Shown piece by piece: positions 51,778 through 59,499 of a stretch of DNA of 64,000 nucleotides; within the stretch, counting starts at the first letter, position 1; every line of letters begins with the position of its first letter. Position numbers and translations under genes: made by a program. Where the stretch lies: NCBI GenBank assembly GCA_002435865.1, contig DIWV01000014.1, forward strand, positions 12,160-76,159, read 5' to 3'. The stretch is from Cloacimonetes bacterium UBA6097. GTDB lineage: Bacteria > Cloacimonadota > Cloacimonadia > Cloacimonadales > Cloacimonadaceae. The notes under the pieces are model-generated. The model did not search any database. It was not told where the DNA came from and worked only from the letters and a program-made list of their open reading frames with translations.

Positions 51778-53043
51778 ATGCTGCTAAAAGATACTCTGCT
51801 TAAAGTTTTAGAAGAAGCAAGAGATAAGTTTTCATTAGAAAACATTATGCGGCAGCAGATGGAAAGAATACCTATCAACCGACCTGTCTATATTATGGCA
51901 TTGGGTAAAGCAGCTTATCCGATGATGAAAGTGTTTTTGTCAAATGTTCAAAGTGATTCATTTGTTAAGTTTATAGAAGGCTTGGTTATAACCCCATTCG
52001 GTTATGCAAAAGAGCCTTTGAACAAAGTTACAATTGTTGAAGCAAGTCATCCCCTTCCCGACGAAAACAGCATAAAAGCAGCTGATACTGCGATAGATTT
52101 CCTCTCAAAAATCAACAAGGATGATATCCTCTTTATATTGCTCTCAGGTGGTGGCTCTTCCTTAATGGAAAAACCTATTGATGGTTTTAGCCTGGAAGAT
52201 ATCATTAACAGGACAGAGGAGTTATTAAAAGACGGTTCTTCAATTGATATAATTAATGCTATCCGGAAAAAGTTTTCTGCCGTTAAAGGCGGTAAAATGC
52301 TAAAATATATAAAATCTCAATATATATATATTTATGCGATGTCAGATGTACCCGGAGATAATCCCAGGCATATATCTTCCAATCCTTTTCTTCCACAGAT
52401 TGAGATGGTTAATGATGACAGGCAAATAGAAAAACATCATCGTTTTGATAATCTTACCACCAGAAAATTTAACGTTCATGACAAAGCCATTATGTATAGA
52501 ATTATTGCCAATAATCATTCCTTTTGCGAAGCTATAAGTGAATCTGTCCTGGGTATATTTCCAAATTTACGACGCAACAAGATTCATTTGATATCCACTT
52601 ACATTTCGGGTGATTCAGGTAAGACAGGAAGAGAAATAGCCGATCTGGCAAGCTTTATTATTAAGCAAAAAGGACGTGGTTTTTCTGCTTTTGTAACTCC
52701 CTGTTTATTAATTTTTGGCGGTGAAACCAATGTCAAAGTAATTGGCAAAGGAGTCGGCGGAAGATGTACTGAACTTGCTCTGTCAGCTGTCGAAGGACTT
52801 TCCAGGCTGACTAACTGCGCGATACTAACTTATGCAACTGACGGTAAAGACGGAAATTGCGAAGCTGCAGGCGCTATTGTGGATTGTAATACAAAAGCTG
52901 CATTGTTGGAAAAGGGTATCGATATTGAAAAATCCCTGGATAATAATGATAGTTACACAGCTCTAAATGCTATTGGCGCAATCATTCCAAGTGAGCCCAC
53001 AGATATCAACGTTAACGATATTGTGATGCTTTATGTGCATTAA
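51778..53043 (+). CDS. Glycerate-2-kinase-type protein (MOFRL family), first copy
   Basis: A 421-residue protein of the GlxK/TtuD-like glycerate 2-kinase family. The N-terminal domain has ALGKAAYPMMKVFL near residue 41, VEASHPLPDENS near 87, LLSGGGSSLMEKP near 120 and KKFSAVKGGKM near 165. The C-terminal MOFRL domain keeps the ATDGKDGNCEAAGAIVD block near 356, including the TDGxDG motif. It starts directly at the kamE stop, so it is in the kam operon. A direct role in lysine fermentation is not known to me. Confidence 0.83.
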   Translation: MLLKDTLLKVLEEARDKFSLENIMRQQMERIPINRPVYIMALGKAAYPMMKVFLSNVQSDSFVKFIEGLVITPFGYAKEPLNKVTIVEASHPLPDENSIKAADTAIDFLSKINKDDILFILLSGGGSSLMEKPIDGFSLEDIINRTEELLKDGSSIDIINAIRKKFSAVKGGKMLKYIKSQYIYIYAMSDVPGDNPRHISSNPFLPQIEMVNDDRQIEKHHRFDNLTTRKFNVHDKAIMYRIIANNHSFCEAISESVLGIFPNLRRNKIHLISTYISGDSGKTGREIADLASFIIKQKGRGFSAFVTPCLLIFGGETNVKVIGKGVGGRCTELALSAVEGLSRLTNCAILTYATDGKDGNCEAAGAIVDCNTKAALLEKGIDIEKSLDNNDSYTALNAIGAIIPSEPTDINVNDIVMLYVH

Positions 53044-53079
53044 TATAATACTTAACAAAGGAAAAAACAGGTCAGAACA

Positions 53080-54345
53080 ATGAGTTTAAAAGACAATTTA
53101 CTTCGGGTAATTAAGGAATCTATGGAGAAGTTTTCTCCCTACAGTCTATTATACGAACAACTTTTATCCCTGCCCTTTAACAGACCCATATATATATTTG
53201 CGCTTGGTACAGCGGCTTACCAAATGACAGAAGCCGTTTTATTGCATGCCAGCCATGAAGACTATATCAGAATTAAGGGCGGATTGATTATTACCAGGTA
53301 TGGCAACAACAAGGGTCCGATAGAGAACATGAAAATACTTGAAGCGAACCATCTTGTTGCAGATCAAAACAGTTTGATAGCAGGTGAAGAGGCAATACAG
53401 TTTTTAAGTAAGCTACAGGAAAACGACATACTGTTAGTACTTTTATCAGGTGGTGGCTCCTGCCTGATTGAAAAGACTGTTGTTGGAGTAACATTGGATG
53501 ATTTAAACACGAAGATACAGGAACTTTATAATAATAATGCCGGTATTGAAGAAATAGATTCTGCCCGTAAAAAGATGTCCGAAGTGAAAGGCGGTAAGCT
53601 GCAATACTATGTAAAACCTAAGGAAATTCTAATCTATGCTATGTCGGATATTCCGGGCGATATTCCCAGGTATATTGCATCCAATCCATTCCATCTGGAT
53701 GCAGAAGAAGCTGCAGAAGCAATGGGACTAGACAGCTTTCATACCTTTGACAACCTGACCAGTGACAAATATATCCCTCAGCACAAAGCTTTAACCTACA
53801 AGATTATTGCCAACAACCGCAACTTTTTGGATGTTATCAAAAAGACAATTGTCGATGTTTTTGATTCTCTGGAAGCTGACCTTGTCCATATTGTTGATAC
53901 AGAATTATCAGGTGAAGCATCGATGCATGGCAGAGAAATAGCTAATCTTGCCAAATTGATACAGCATCAGGAAGGCAAAGAAATTGCTGGTTTTGCTACT
54001 CCCTGCCTGTTGATATTTGGCGGTATAATTAGTGCAAACGTTAAGGGCAGAGGAAATGTTGGCAGGGTTACAGAACTTGCCATGGCTGCTGTTGAGGGTA
54101 TATCAGAACTTATGAGTGGTGCTCTGCTGGTGTATAATACCAGTGGTGTAGAAGTCTTTTACGATACAGCAGGCGTCTTTATTGATAACAATTCCAAACA
54201 GGCTTTGCTGGATAAAGGTATCGATATTGCTGCAAGCATGCAAAAACATGAAACATTTGAAGCTCTTAAAGCTATAGATGCTCTCCTTCCTCCTGAAAAC
54301 TCAACTCTGAATGTAAACGAAGTTGTCCTGCTTTACATCCAGTAA
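53080..54345 (+). CDS. Glycerate-2-kinase-type paralogue with altered catalytic motif
   Basis: A 421-residue paralogue of the preceding gene, aligned without large gaps. The N-terminal blocks are mostly kept: ALGTAAYQMTEAVL, LLSGGGSCLIEKT and KKMSEVKGGKL. In the MOFRL domain the TDGxDG block is gone: the corresponding stretch reads NTSGVEVFYDTAGVFIDNNS. KAAYPM has become TAAYQM, losing a lysine. It is therefore probably inactive or has another function, for example as a partner of the first copy. It ends before a terminator at 54376. Confidence 0.75.
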   Translation: MSLKDNLLRVIKESMEKFSPYSLLYEQLLSLPFNRPIYIFALGTAAYQMTEAVLLHASHEDYIRIKGGLIITRYGNNKGPIENMKILEANHLVADQNSLIAGEEAIQFLSKLQENDILLVLLSGGGSCLIEKTVVGVTLDDLNTKIQELYNNNAGIEEIDSARKKMSEVKGGKLQYYVKPKEILIYAMSDIPGDIPRYIASNPFHLDAEEAAEAMGLDSFHTFDNLTSDKYIPQHKALTYKIIANNRNFLDVIKKTIVDVFDSLEADLVHIVDTELSGEASMHGREIANLAKLIQHQEGKEIAGFATPCLLIFGGIISANVKGRGNVGRVTELAMAAVEGISELMSGALLVYNTSGVEVFYDTAGVFIDNNSKQALLDKGIDIAASMQKHETFEALKAIDALLPPENSTLNVNEVVLLYIQ

Positions 54346-54375
54346 CATTTATAAACAAAACTACATATTAAAAAA

Positions 54376-54405
54376 AACCGACCTTACCTGAGGTCGGTTT
54401 TGTTT
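54376..54405. terminator. Bidirectional terminator after the kam operon and htrA
   Basis: AACCGACCT (54376-54384) pairs with AGGTCGGTT (54391-54399). An A run on the left and a T run on the right allow action in both directions between the convergent genes. Confidence 0.9.
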
Positions 54406-54435
54406 TAGGATAGTTTATTGTTTTTAGGAATTCAC

Positions 54436-55902
54436 TTATTCAAAACTTAAAACAACGTATTTATAAGCTTTGTTTCTATCCTGCACATAAAGCAGGATTT
54501 TCTTTTTGCCCGATTCATCCATTTTATCTTTGGCATCGTTTAATTCTTTGTAAAAATCAGCCGGAGTGTTAACTTCCTTCTTATCAATTTCCAAGATAAC
54601 GTCTCCAATGCTCAGGTCACTTTTAGCAGCAGGGCTGTCAGCATCAATCTTACTTATAACAACACCTTTATCTATACTCAGGTTAAGGCGTTTGGCAAAT
54701 TGACTGTCATTAGCTTCCACTGTAATTCCTGATGCAACTGAGCTCTTGGTGTCTTTATCTTTTCCGGCAGCTACAACATCTTCGGGATAAGGATCAAGCT
54801 TAACCTTGATATTAACCTGCTTGTTTTCCCGCATGATCCTGACCGGAATATCAATTCCTATCTTTGCTGTGGCAACTGCAATGCGGAATTTGGATACATT
54901 GGGAACTTTCTCACTATTGAATTCTACTATTACATCACCTTTGGCTACTCCAGCCTTATCAGCTGGACTATCCTTTTCAACCTTGGTCACAAGCACGCCT
55001 GCAACTTCTTTCAGGTTGAGGGTTTCCATCATATCACCGGTAATTTCCTGCGGAGTAATACCCATATAGGCACGAACCACTTTTCCGGAAGATATCAGGT
55101 CATCCACAACTCTCTTGGCAAGATTGATGGGGATGGCAAAACCGATACCGATGTTTCCGCCGCTTGTGCTGGTTATAGCTGCATTGACGCCTATTACTTC
55201 ACCTTTCATATTGATTAATGGTCCGCCGCTGTTTCCCGGATTGATGGCGGCGTCGGTCTGGATATAATCCTGGTATTGAGGGCTGCCTTCGCCAAAGTTC
55301 AGGTTAGCTCTGCCAATTGCAGAAATAACTCCTACTGTAACTGTGCGGTCAAGACCCACATCTCCAAAGGGATTGCCAATGGCGATAGCCCAGTCGCCTA
55401 TATCCAGATTGCTGCTGTCTCCCAGTTTGGCTACGGTTAATACTTCATCTTTATTGGGTGTGATTTTGATAACGGCAATGTCTGTATTTGGGTCATTACC
55501 GATAATTGTTGCTGTATAGGATATTTTATCAGCCAATGTTACAGTTATCGTACCGTCCTTACCTTTTTCCACCACGTGATTGTTGGTCATTATCAAAGCT
55601 TCATTGGTAACTTTATTGTATTCATAGATAAATCCGCTTCCCATAGCAGTATAGGGACGTTCCTGCTGTTGCGGGGGATTGAAGAAATACTTAAAGAAAG
55701 GATCGTTCCCAAAAGGATTCTGCATCTGGGGAACAGCAATTTTAGCTTCGACTTTGATTTGTACGACAGCTTCACGCACATTTTTTACAACTGCTACAAA
55801 CGGGCTCTTACCATTGTCGCCGACTACCGGTGGTATTGCCAGTACCGGCAGAAACATGAGCATACATAATGCAGTAGCTAATACATTTTTCCATTTCATC
55901 AT
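54436..55902 (-). CDS. HtrA/DegP-family periplasmic serine protease
   Basis: A 488-residue protease with a signal peptide (WKNVLATALCMLMFLPVLA). The trypsin-like triad is H109 (TNNHVVEKG), D141 (NTDIAVIKI) and S225 (NPGNSGGPL). Two PDZ domains follow, about residues 285-370 (GVLVTKVEKDSPADKAGVAK) and 405-485 (GVVISKIDADSPAAKSDLSI). It degrades or refolds misfolded envelope proteins. I set the start at the first of two ATGs at 55902, with GAGGAG about 9 nt upstream; the frame is open to 55977 but without a ribosome site. Confidence 0.93.
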   Translation of the reverse strand: MMKWKNVLATALCMLMFLPVLAIPPVVGDNGKSPFVAVVKNVREAVVQIKVEAKIAVPQMQNPFGNDPFFKYFFNPPQQQERPYTAMGSGFIYEYNKVTNEALIMTNNHVVEKGKDGTITVTLADKISYTATIIGNDPNTDIAVIKITPNKDEVLTVAKLGDSSNLDIGDWAIAIGNPFGDVGLDRTVTVGVISAIGRANLNFGEGSPQYQDYIQTDAAINPGNSGGPLINMKGEVIGVNAAITSTSGGNIGIGFAIPINLAKRVVDDLISSGKVVRAYMGITPQEITGDMMETLNLKEVAGVLVTKVEKDSPADKAGVAKGDVIVEFNSEKVPNVSKFRIAVATAKIGIDIPVRIMRENKQVNIKVKLDPYPEDVVAAGKDKDTKSSVASGITVEANDSQFAKRLNLSIDKGVVISKIDADSPAAKSDLSIGDVILEIDKKEVNTPADFYKELNDAKDKMDESGKKKILLYVQDRNKAYKYVVLSFE

Positions 55903-56077
55903 TTTTAAGACTCCTCTTCTGTAATTTAGTTTTGAAAAGATAAAAAGCAAAAGAAAGCTACCTAATCCTCTGAACACCTCTGTATTCCAATCATTTTAAG
56001 CTAAAAATTCGTCAAGAATTTTTTGCATCTCAAGTCCATCATTTGACTATACATCATATAGATAGACCTCTGTCATA

Positions 56078-56108
56078 ATTATGGGTGTATATGTTATACA
56101 ACCATAAT
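56078..56108. repeat. Short inverted repeat upstream of htrA
   Basis: ATGGGTGTAT (56081-56090) and ATACAACCAT (56096-56105) are inverted copies with one mismatch. The symmetry extends three bases further (ATT/AAT). It could be an operator or a small hairpin. It lies 180 nt upstream of htrA, probably beyond its promoter. Confidence 0.4.
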
Positions 56109-56189
56109 CATAGTTTCCTGCAAATTAATTTTAGGGTACAAATGGAAAGGTGTAAGAGTGGAAAGTTGTAAGAAAGGTTGGACATCTTC

Positions 56190-56530
56190 TATCCCATCGT
56201 CATTCCTGCGGTTCGAGGGTCTCTCCCGTTGTAGAACGGGACAGGGATCCATGCTGTTTATTCCTTAATTTTGACACAGAGACACAGAGAGGAAATGAGA
56301 CATAGAGGGAAAAAAGAGTCATGTAATGACGATATAACATAGGCTGGGGTGTCAACCCCAGTGTCGATGCAATAATAAATCAATTTAACCCTTTATGGGT
56401 GACATAATTCAAACGCAAAGATGCAAAGCCACAATGACGCCAAGGTTTGGATTTATCCCTGGGCGTGTCTTATCCTTCGACTAAGCTCAGGATGACACGT
56501 AGGGACAGGTCTTGTGCCTGTCCTTAATCC
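56190..56530. repeat. Patch of dispersed palindromic repeats
   Basis: The 951-nt gap between htrA and recG is mostly repeat. Near 56200 a CGTCATTCCTGCGG half-element precedes a TCCCGTTGTAGAACGGGA hairpin. CTGGGGTGTCAACCCCAG lies at 56344-56361. CCTTCGACTAAGCTCAGGAT is near 56475-56496 and GGACAGGTCTTGTGCCTGTCC near 56502-56523. The CTTCGAC...CTCAGGATGAC piece is the reverse complement of the left part of the insert in recG. No gene is seen in this gap. Confidence 0.7.
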
Positions 56531-56603
56531 CTTCCACTTTTACACTTTTTCACCTCTTCACTTTTTCACTTTCCTTAATTTCCCCTCTTTTCTTTCTTAA
56601 TAG

Positions 56604-56694
56604 CTTCAGTATAGTTTCTGTATAGTTGTAGTATACTTTCTGTATACTTTCTGTATTCCAAGATACAGAAACTATACTGTAAAGATACTGATGA
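56604..56694. repeat. Palindromic array of 11-nt units (element D)
   Basis: Left arm: CTTCAGTATA (56604-56613), GTTTCTGTATA (56614-56624), GTTGTAGTATA (56625-56635), CTTTCTGTATA (56636-56646) and CTTTCTGTATT (56647-56657). A CCAA spacer follows. Right arm: GATACAGAAAC (56662-56672), TATACTGTAAA (56673-56683) and GATACTGATGA (56684-56694). It is element C (43297-43376) in opposite orientation, with the same arm imbalance of about five against two or three. Confidence 0.85.
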
Positions 56695-56853
56695 TATATA
56701 GAAAAACCATATTGGTAAATAAGGATGAAATCGGATATAATAAAGAGTCATTATAAATCAAACATCCTAATAATGGAAGCTTAGCAGGATTTTTACTGAA
56801 TTACATGAATTTATCTTGCCCGATTTCATATACTTATTTTTCTTTTCTCTGAT

Positions 56854-59061
56854 ATGGAAAAAGCAAAGCCAAAACAAGAACGGGTACCCGATATTCTTAC
56901 TCCCGTTAAGTTCCTCAAGGGCATTGGAGAAGTGCGTTCCCGCTTTTTAAGCAAGCTGGGGGTGAGGTCTGTTCTGGATTTGATGGAGTTTTTCCCCCGC
57001 GCTTATATCCAACGCACGATGAATACTCCAATAGCGGAATTCAAAGTTGGCGAAAAGGTTGCTTTTACTGCACAGATTTGTTGGGTTGACAAACGCATGA
57101 CGAAGAAGCACCAGCCCCAAATCAACATTGGAATTTCTGACGGCGTGAGCGCCATGGTCTGCACCTGGTTCAAGTTTTATCCCGGTTTGGAAGAACAGCT
57201 TAAACCCGGCGGGACGGCTTGGTTCAGCGGTACCGTCAGCGAATATCAGAATATGCTGCAATTGATTCATCCGGATGTTGAAATACTGGATGAAGAAACG
57301 GAACCCGGTTTTTGGAAAGAAAGACCTATCCTGCCTGTGTATCTGCTATCAGGAAACCTGACTCAGAAAGTAATCCGCAATGCAGTTCTGCAGGCTTTTT
57401 CCCAGTATGCAGATTTCATCGAAGACAATTTGACTGCGGATATCATAGCCAAACATCATTTTGAACCCCGCAAATCTGCCTTGCAGATGATGCACTTCAC
57501 AACCAAGCCGGAGAATATAGAAGCTGTGCGCAGACGCTTTGTTTATGAGGAATTCTATTACATGCAATTGATGTGGGCAAGGCACAACCGCTTTCATAAA
57601 GACGAAGTGCACGGAATCACGTTTGAAAATAAAAAACTGCTGACCCGCAGGATGTATGACAAACTGCCTTTTAAGTTAACTGCTGCCCAGAAACGGGTAA
57701 TAACGGAAATCTTTGCTGATATGACCACGGAAAAGCAGATGAGCAGGCTACTGCAGGGAGATGTTGGCAGCGGAAAGACAATTGTAACGCTCTTTGCTAT
57801 GCTGCTGGCTTTAGAAAATGGTTATCAGGCAGCCCTGATGGCACCGACGGAAATATTGGCGGAACAGCATTATCAGAATATCAAGCATCTGTTAAATACT
57901 GCAGGGTTAGGTCATTCTGAGCTTGTCGAAGAACGCAAAGAAAGTAAAGAAAACAGCGTGGATTCCTGCCTGCGCAGGAATGACGATGGAAATATCAGGA
58001 ATGACTGTGTCAGGGTCTGTCTGCTCAAAGGCGGACAGTATAAAGGCAAGAAAGAACTTAAAGAACAGATAGCATCGGGTGAAATCAACCTGATTATCGG
58101 CACTCATGCTCTACTGCAGGAAGATGTTTTGTTCAAAGCACTGGGCTTTATTACAGTTGATGAACAGCATCGTTTCGGGGTAGAGCAGCGTGCCAAACTT
58201 GCTAAAAAAGATACTCATCCCGATATGCTATACCTCAGTGCAACACCAATTCCCCGCTCTCTGGCTATGACTGTCTATGGTGATCTGGAAGTAAGTATCC
58301 TGGATGAAATGCCGCCTAACCGCAAACCTGTCAGTACATTTGTCCGTAGTTCCGGTAAGCTGGATATTGTGTATACAGAAATAAGGAATGAACTCAAAAA
58401 AGGCAGGCAGGTTTATATTGTTTGTCCCCTTATCGAAGAAAGTGAAAAATCTGACCTTTTGTCTGCAGAAACGTTATTTAAACACATAAGCACAAAGGTA
58501 TTTCCTGAGTTTTCATCTGCACTTTTACACGGCAGGATGAAATCTGCTGATAAAGATGCTATCATGCATGCCTTCAAACAGGGAGAAACAAAGATTCTGG
58601 TTTCCACCACAGTGATAGAAGTAGGGGTTGATGTTCCCAATGCAACGGTTATGCTGATAGAGCATGCAGAACGCTTTGGATTGGCGCAGTTGCACCAGCT
58701 GCGGGGCAGGGTCGGCAGAGGTGCAGACCAGGCATATTGCTTTCTGATAGAACATTTCCCCATTTCTAATGTCGGCAGGGAAAGGCTTGCAACAATGACC
58801 GGTACAACAGACGGTTTTGTAATTGCAGAAAAGGATTTGGAACTCAGGGGACCGGGAGAGTTTTTTGGTACTGAACAAAGCGGAATGCCACGTTTTCGTT
58901 TTGCCAATCTTGTCCGCGACCAGCATATCCTGAAACTGGCTCGCAACGATGCATTTGACCTTATCAGCATTGACTTTGCTTTTGACAAACCTGAACATCA
59001 GATGGTGAAAAAGCAATTTAATTCTCTTTACACAAAACGTGAAACTATGATGTTGTACTAA
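56854..59061 (+). CDS. recG: ATP-dependent DNA helicase RecG with in-frame repeat insertion
   Basis: A 735-residue helicase that reverses stalled forks and processes branched DNA. The wedge (OB) domain covers about residues 1-270. Helicase motifs: KLTAAQKRVITEI near 272, LLQGDVGSGKTIV near 299, MAPTEILAEQHY near 329, VDEQHRFGVEQR near 435, LSATPIPRSLAMT near 461, VSTTVIEVGVDVPNA near 583 and QLRGRVGRG near 613. Residues about 351-387 are foreign: SELVEERKESKENSVDSCLR and following match dispersed repeats, lengthening a loop between motif Ia and the next strand. All motifs remain, and the frame is open. No clear ribosome site precedes the ATG. Confidence 0.92.
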   Translation: MEKAKPKQERVPDILTPVKFLKGIGEVRSRFLSKLGVRSVLDLMEFFPRAYIQRTMNTPIAEFKVGEKVAFTAQICWVDKRMTKKHQPQINIGISDGVSAMVCTWFKFYPGLEEQLKPGGTAWFSGTVSEYQNMLQLIHPDVEILDEETEPGFWKERPILPVYLLSGNLTQKVIRNAVLQAFSQYADFIEDNLTADIIAKHHFEPRKSALQMMHFTTKPENIEAVRRRFVYEEFYYMQLMWARHNRFHKDEVHGITFENKKLLTRRMYDKLPFKLTAAQKRVITEIFADMTTEKQMSRLLQGDVGSGKTIVTLFAMLLALENGYQAALMAPTEILAEQHYQNIKHLLNTAGLGHSELVEERKESKENSVDSCLRRNDDGNIRNDCVRVCLLKGGQYKGKKELKEQIASGEINLIIGTHALLQEDVLFKALGFITVDEQHRFGVEQRAKLAKKDTHPDMLYLSATPIPRSLAMTVYGDLEVSILDEMPPNRKPVSTFVRSSGKLDIVYTEIRNELKKGRQVYIVCPLIEESEKSDLLSAETLFKHISTKVFPEFSSALLHGRMKSADKDAIMHAFKQGETKILVSTTVIEVGVDVPNATVMLIEHAERFGLAQLHQLRGRVGRGADQAYCFLIEHFPISNVGRERLATMTGTTDGFVIAEKDLELRGPGEFFGTEQSGMPRFRFANLVRDQHILKLARNDAFDLISIDFAFDKPEHQMVKKQFNSLYTKRETMMLY
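57907..58014 (+). repeat. Dispersed repeat inserted in frame within recG
   Basis: The left part, GTCATTCTGAGCTTGTCGAA (57910-57929), matches in reverse the piece near 56475-56496. The right part, TTCCTGCCTGCGCAGGAA (57963-57980), matches the hairpin near 40325-40342. The boundaries are set by where RecG similarity stops and resumes and are uncertain by a few codons. Confidence 0.75.
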
Positions 59062-59081
59062 ATTACCGTTTGGAGGTTTTT

Positions 59082-59495
59082 ATGTATGCACAAACAGTGA
59101 TTAATTTTATTAAAGCTATCAATGAAGCAGATGTGGATAAAATCTACAACCTGATGACAGACGACCATGTCTTTGTTGATTCACAGAATAACAAGACACT
59201 TGGTAAAGAACCTATGAAACAAGCCTGGATTGATTTCTACAAATTATTCCCCGATTATCATCTGGAAGTCAATGAAGTCCTCACCAAGAATGAAGTGGTA
59301 ATCGTCACAGGAATTGCCAGCGGTACGTATAAAAACCTGAAATTTGAAGAAAAAGATAATTCCTGGATTGTTCCCGCCGCCTGGAAAGCAATTGTAAAGG
59401 ATGATAAGATAGAACTCTGGCAAATCTTTGCCGATATGAGCAAAGCCTATGAAATAGTAAAACGCAATACAAGTACTGAGAATATAGAAGGATAG
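59082..59495 (+). CDS. SnoaL/NTF2-like small protein
   Basis: A 137-residue protein with the alpha+beta cone fold expected of SnoaL-like or ketosteroid-isomerase-like proteins. Typical pieces are VINFIKAINEADVDKIYNLM near the start, DDHVFVDSQNNKTLGKEPM near 28, and ELWQIFADMSKAYEI near the end. Many such proteins bind small hydrophobic ligands, and the function cannot be told. GGAGG lies 5 nt before ATG 59082. The preceding in-frame TTG at 59070 overlaps that site and is not used. Confidence 0.72.
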   Translation: MYAQTVINFIKAINEADVDKIYNLMTDDHVFVDSQNNKTLGKEPMKQAWIDFYKLFPDYHLEVNEVLTKNEVVIVTGIASGTYKNLKFEEKDNSWIVPAAWKAIVKDDKIELWQIFADMSKAYEIVKRNTSTENIEG

Positions 59496-59499
59496 ATTT

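Noticed and set aside
57902..58016. CAGGGT at both ends of the recG insert as a target-site duplication
   Set aside because: The two copies are 109 nt apart, which is not a multiple of three, so a simple duplication of this site would not leave the frame open. The similarity is probably chance or secondarily altered.
58413..58988. 191-codon minus-strand open frame within recG
   Set aside because: It lies over conserved helicase motifs of the plus strand and has no independent start signals.
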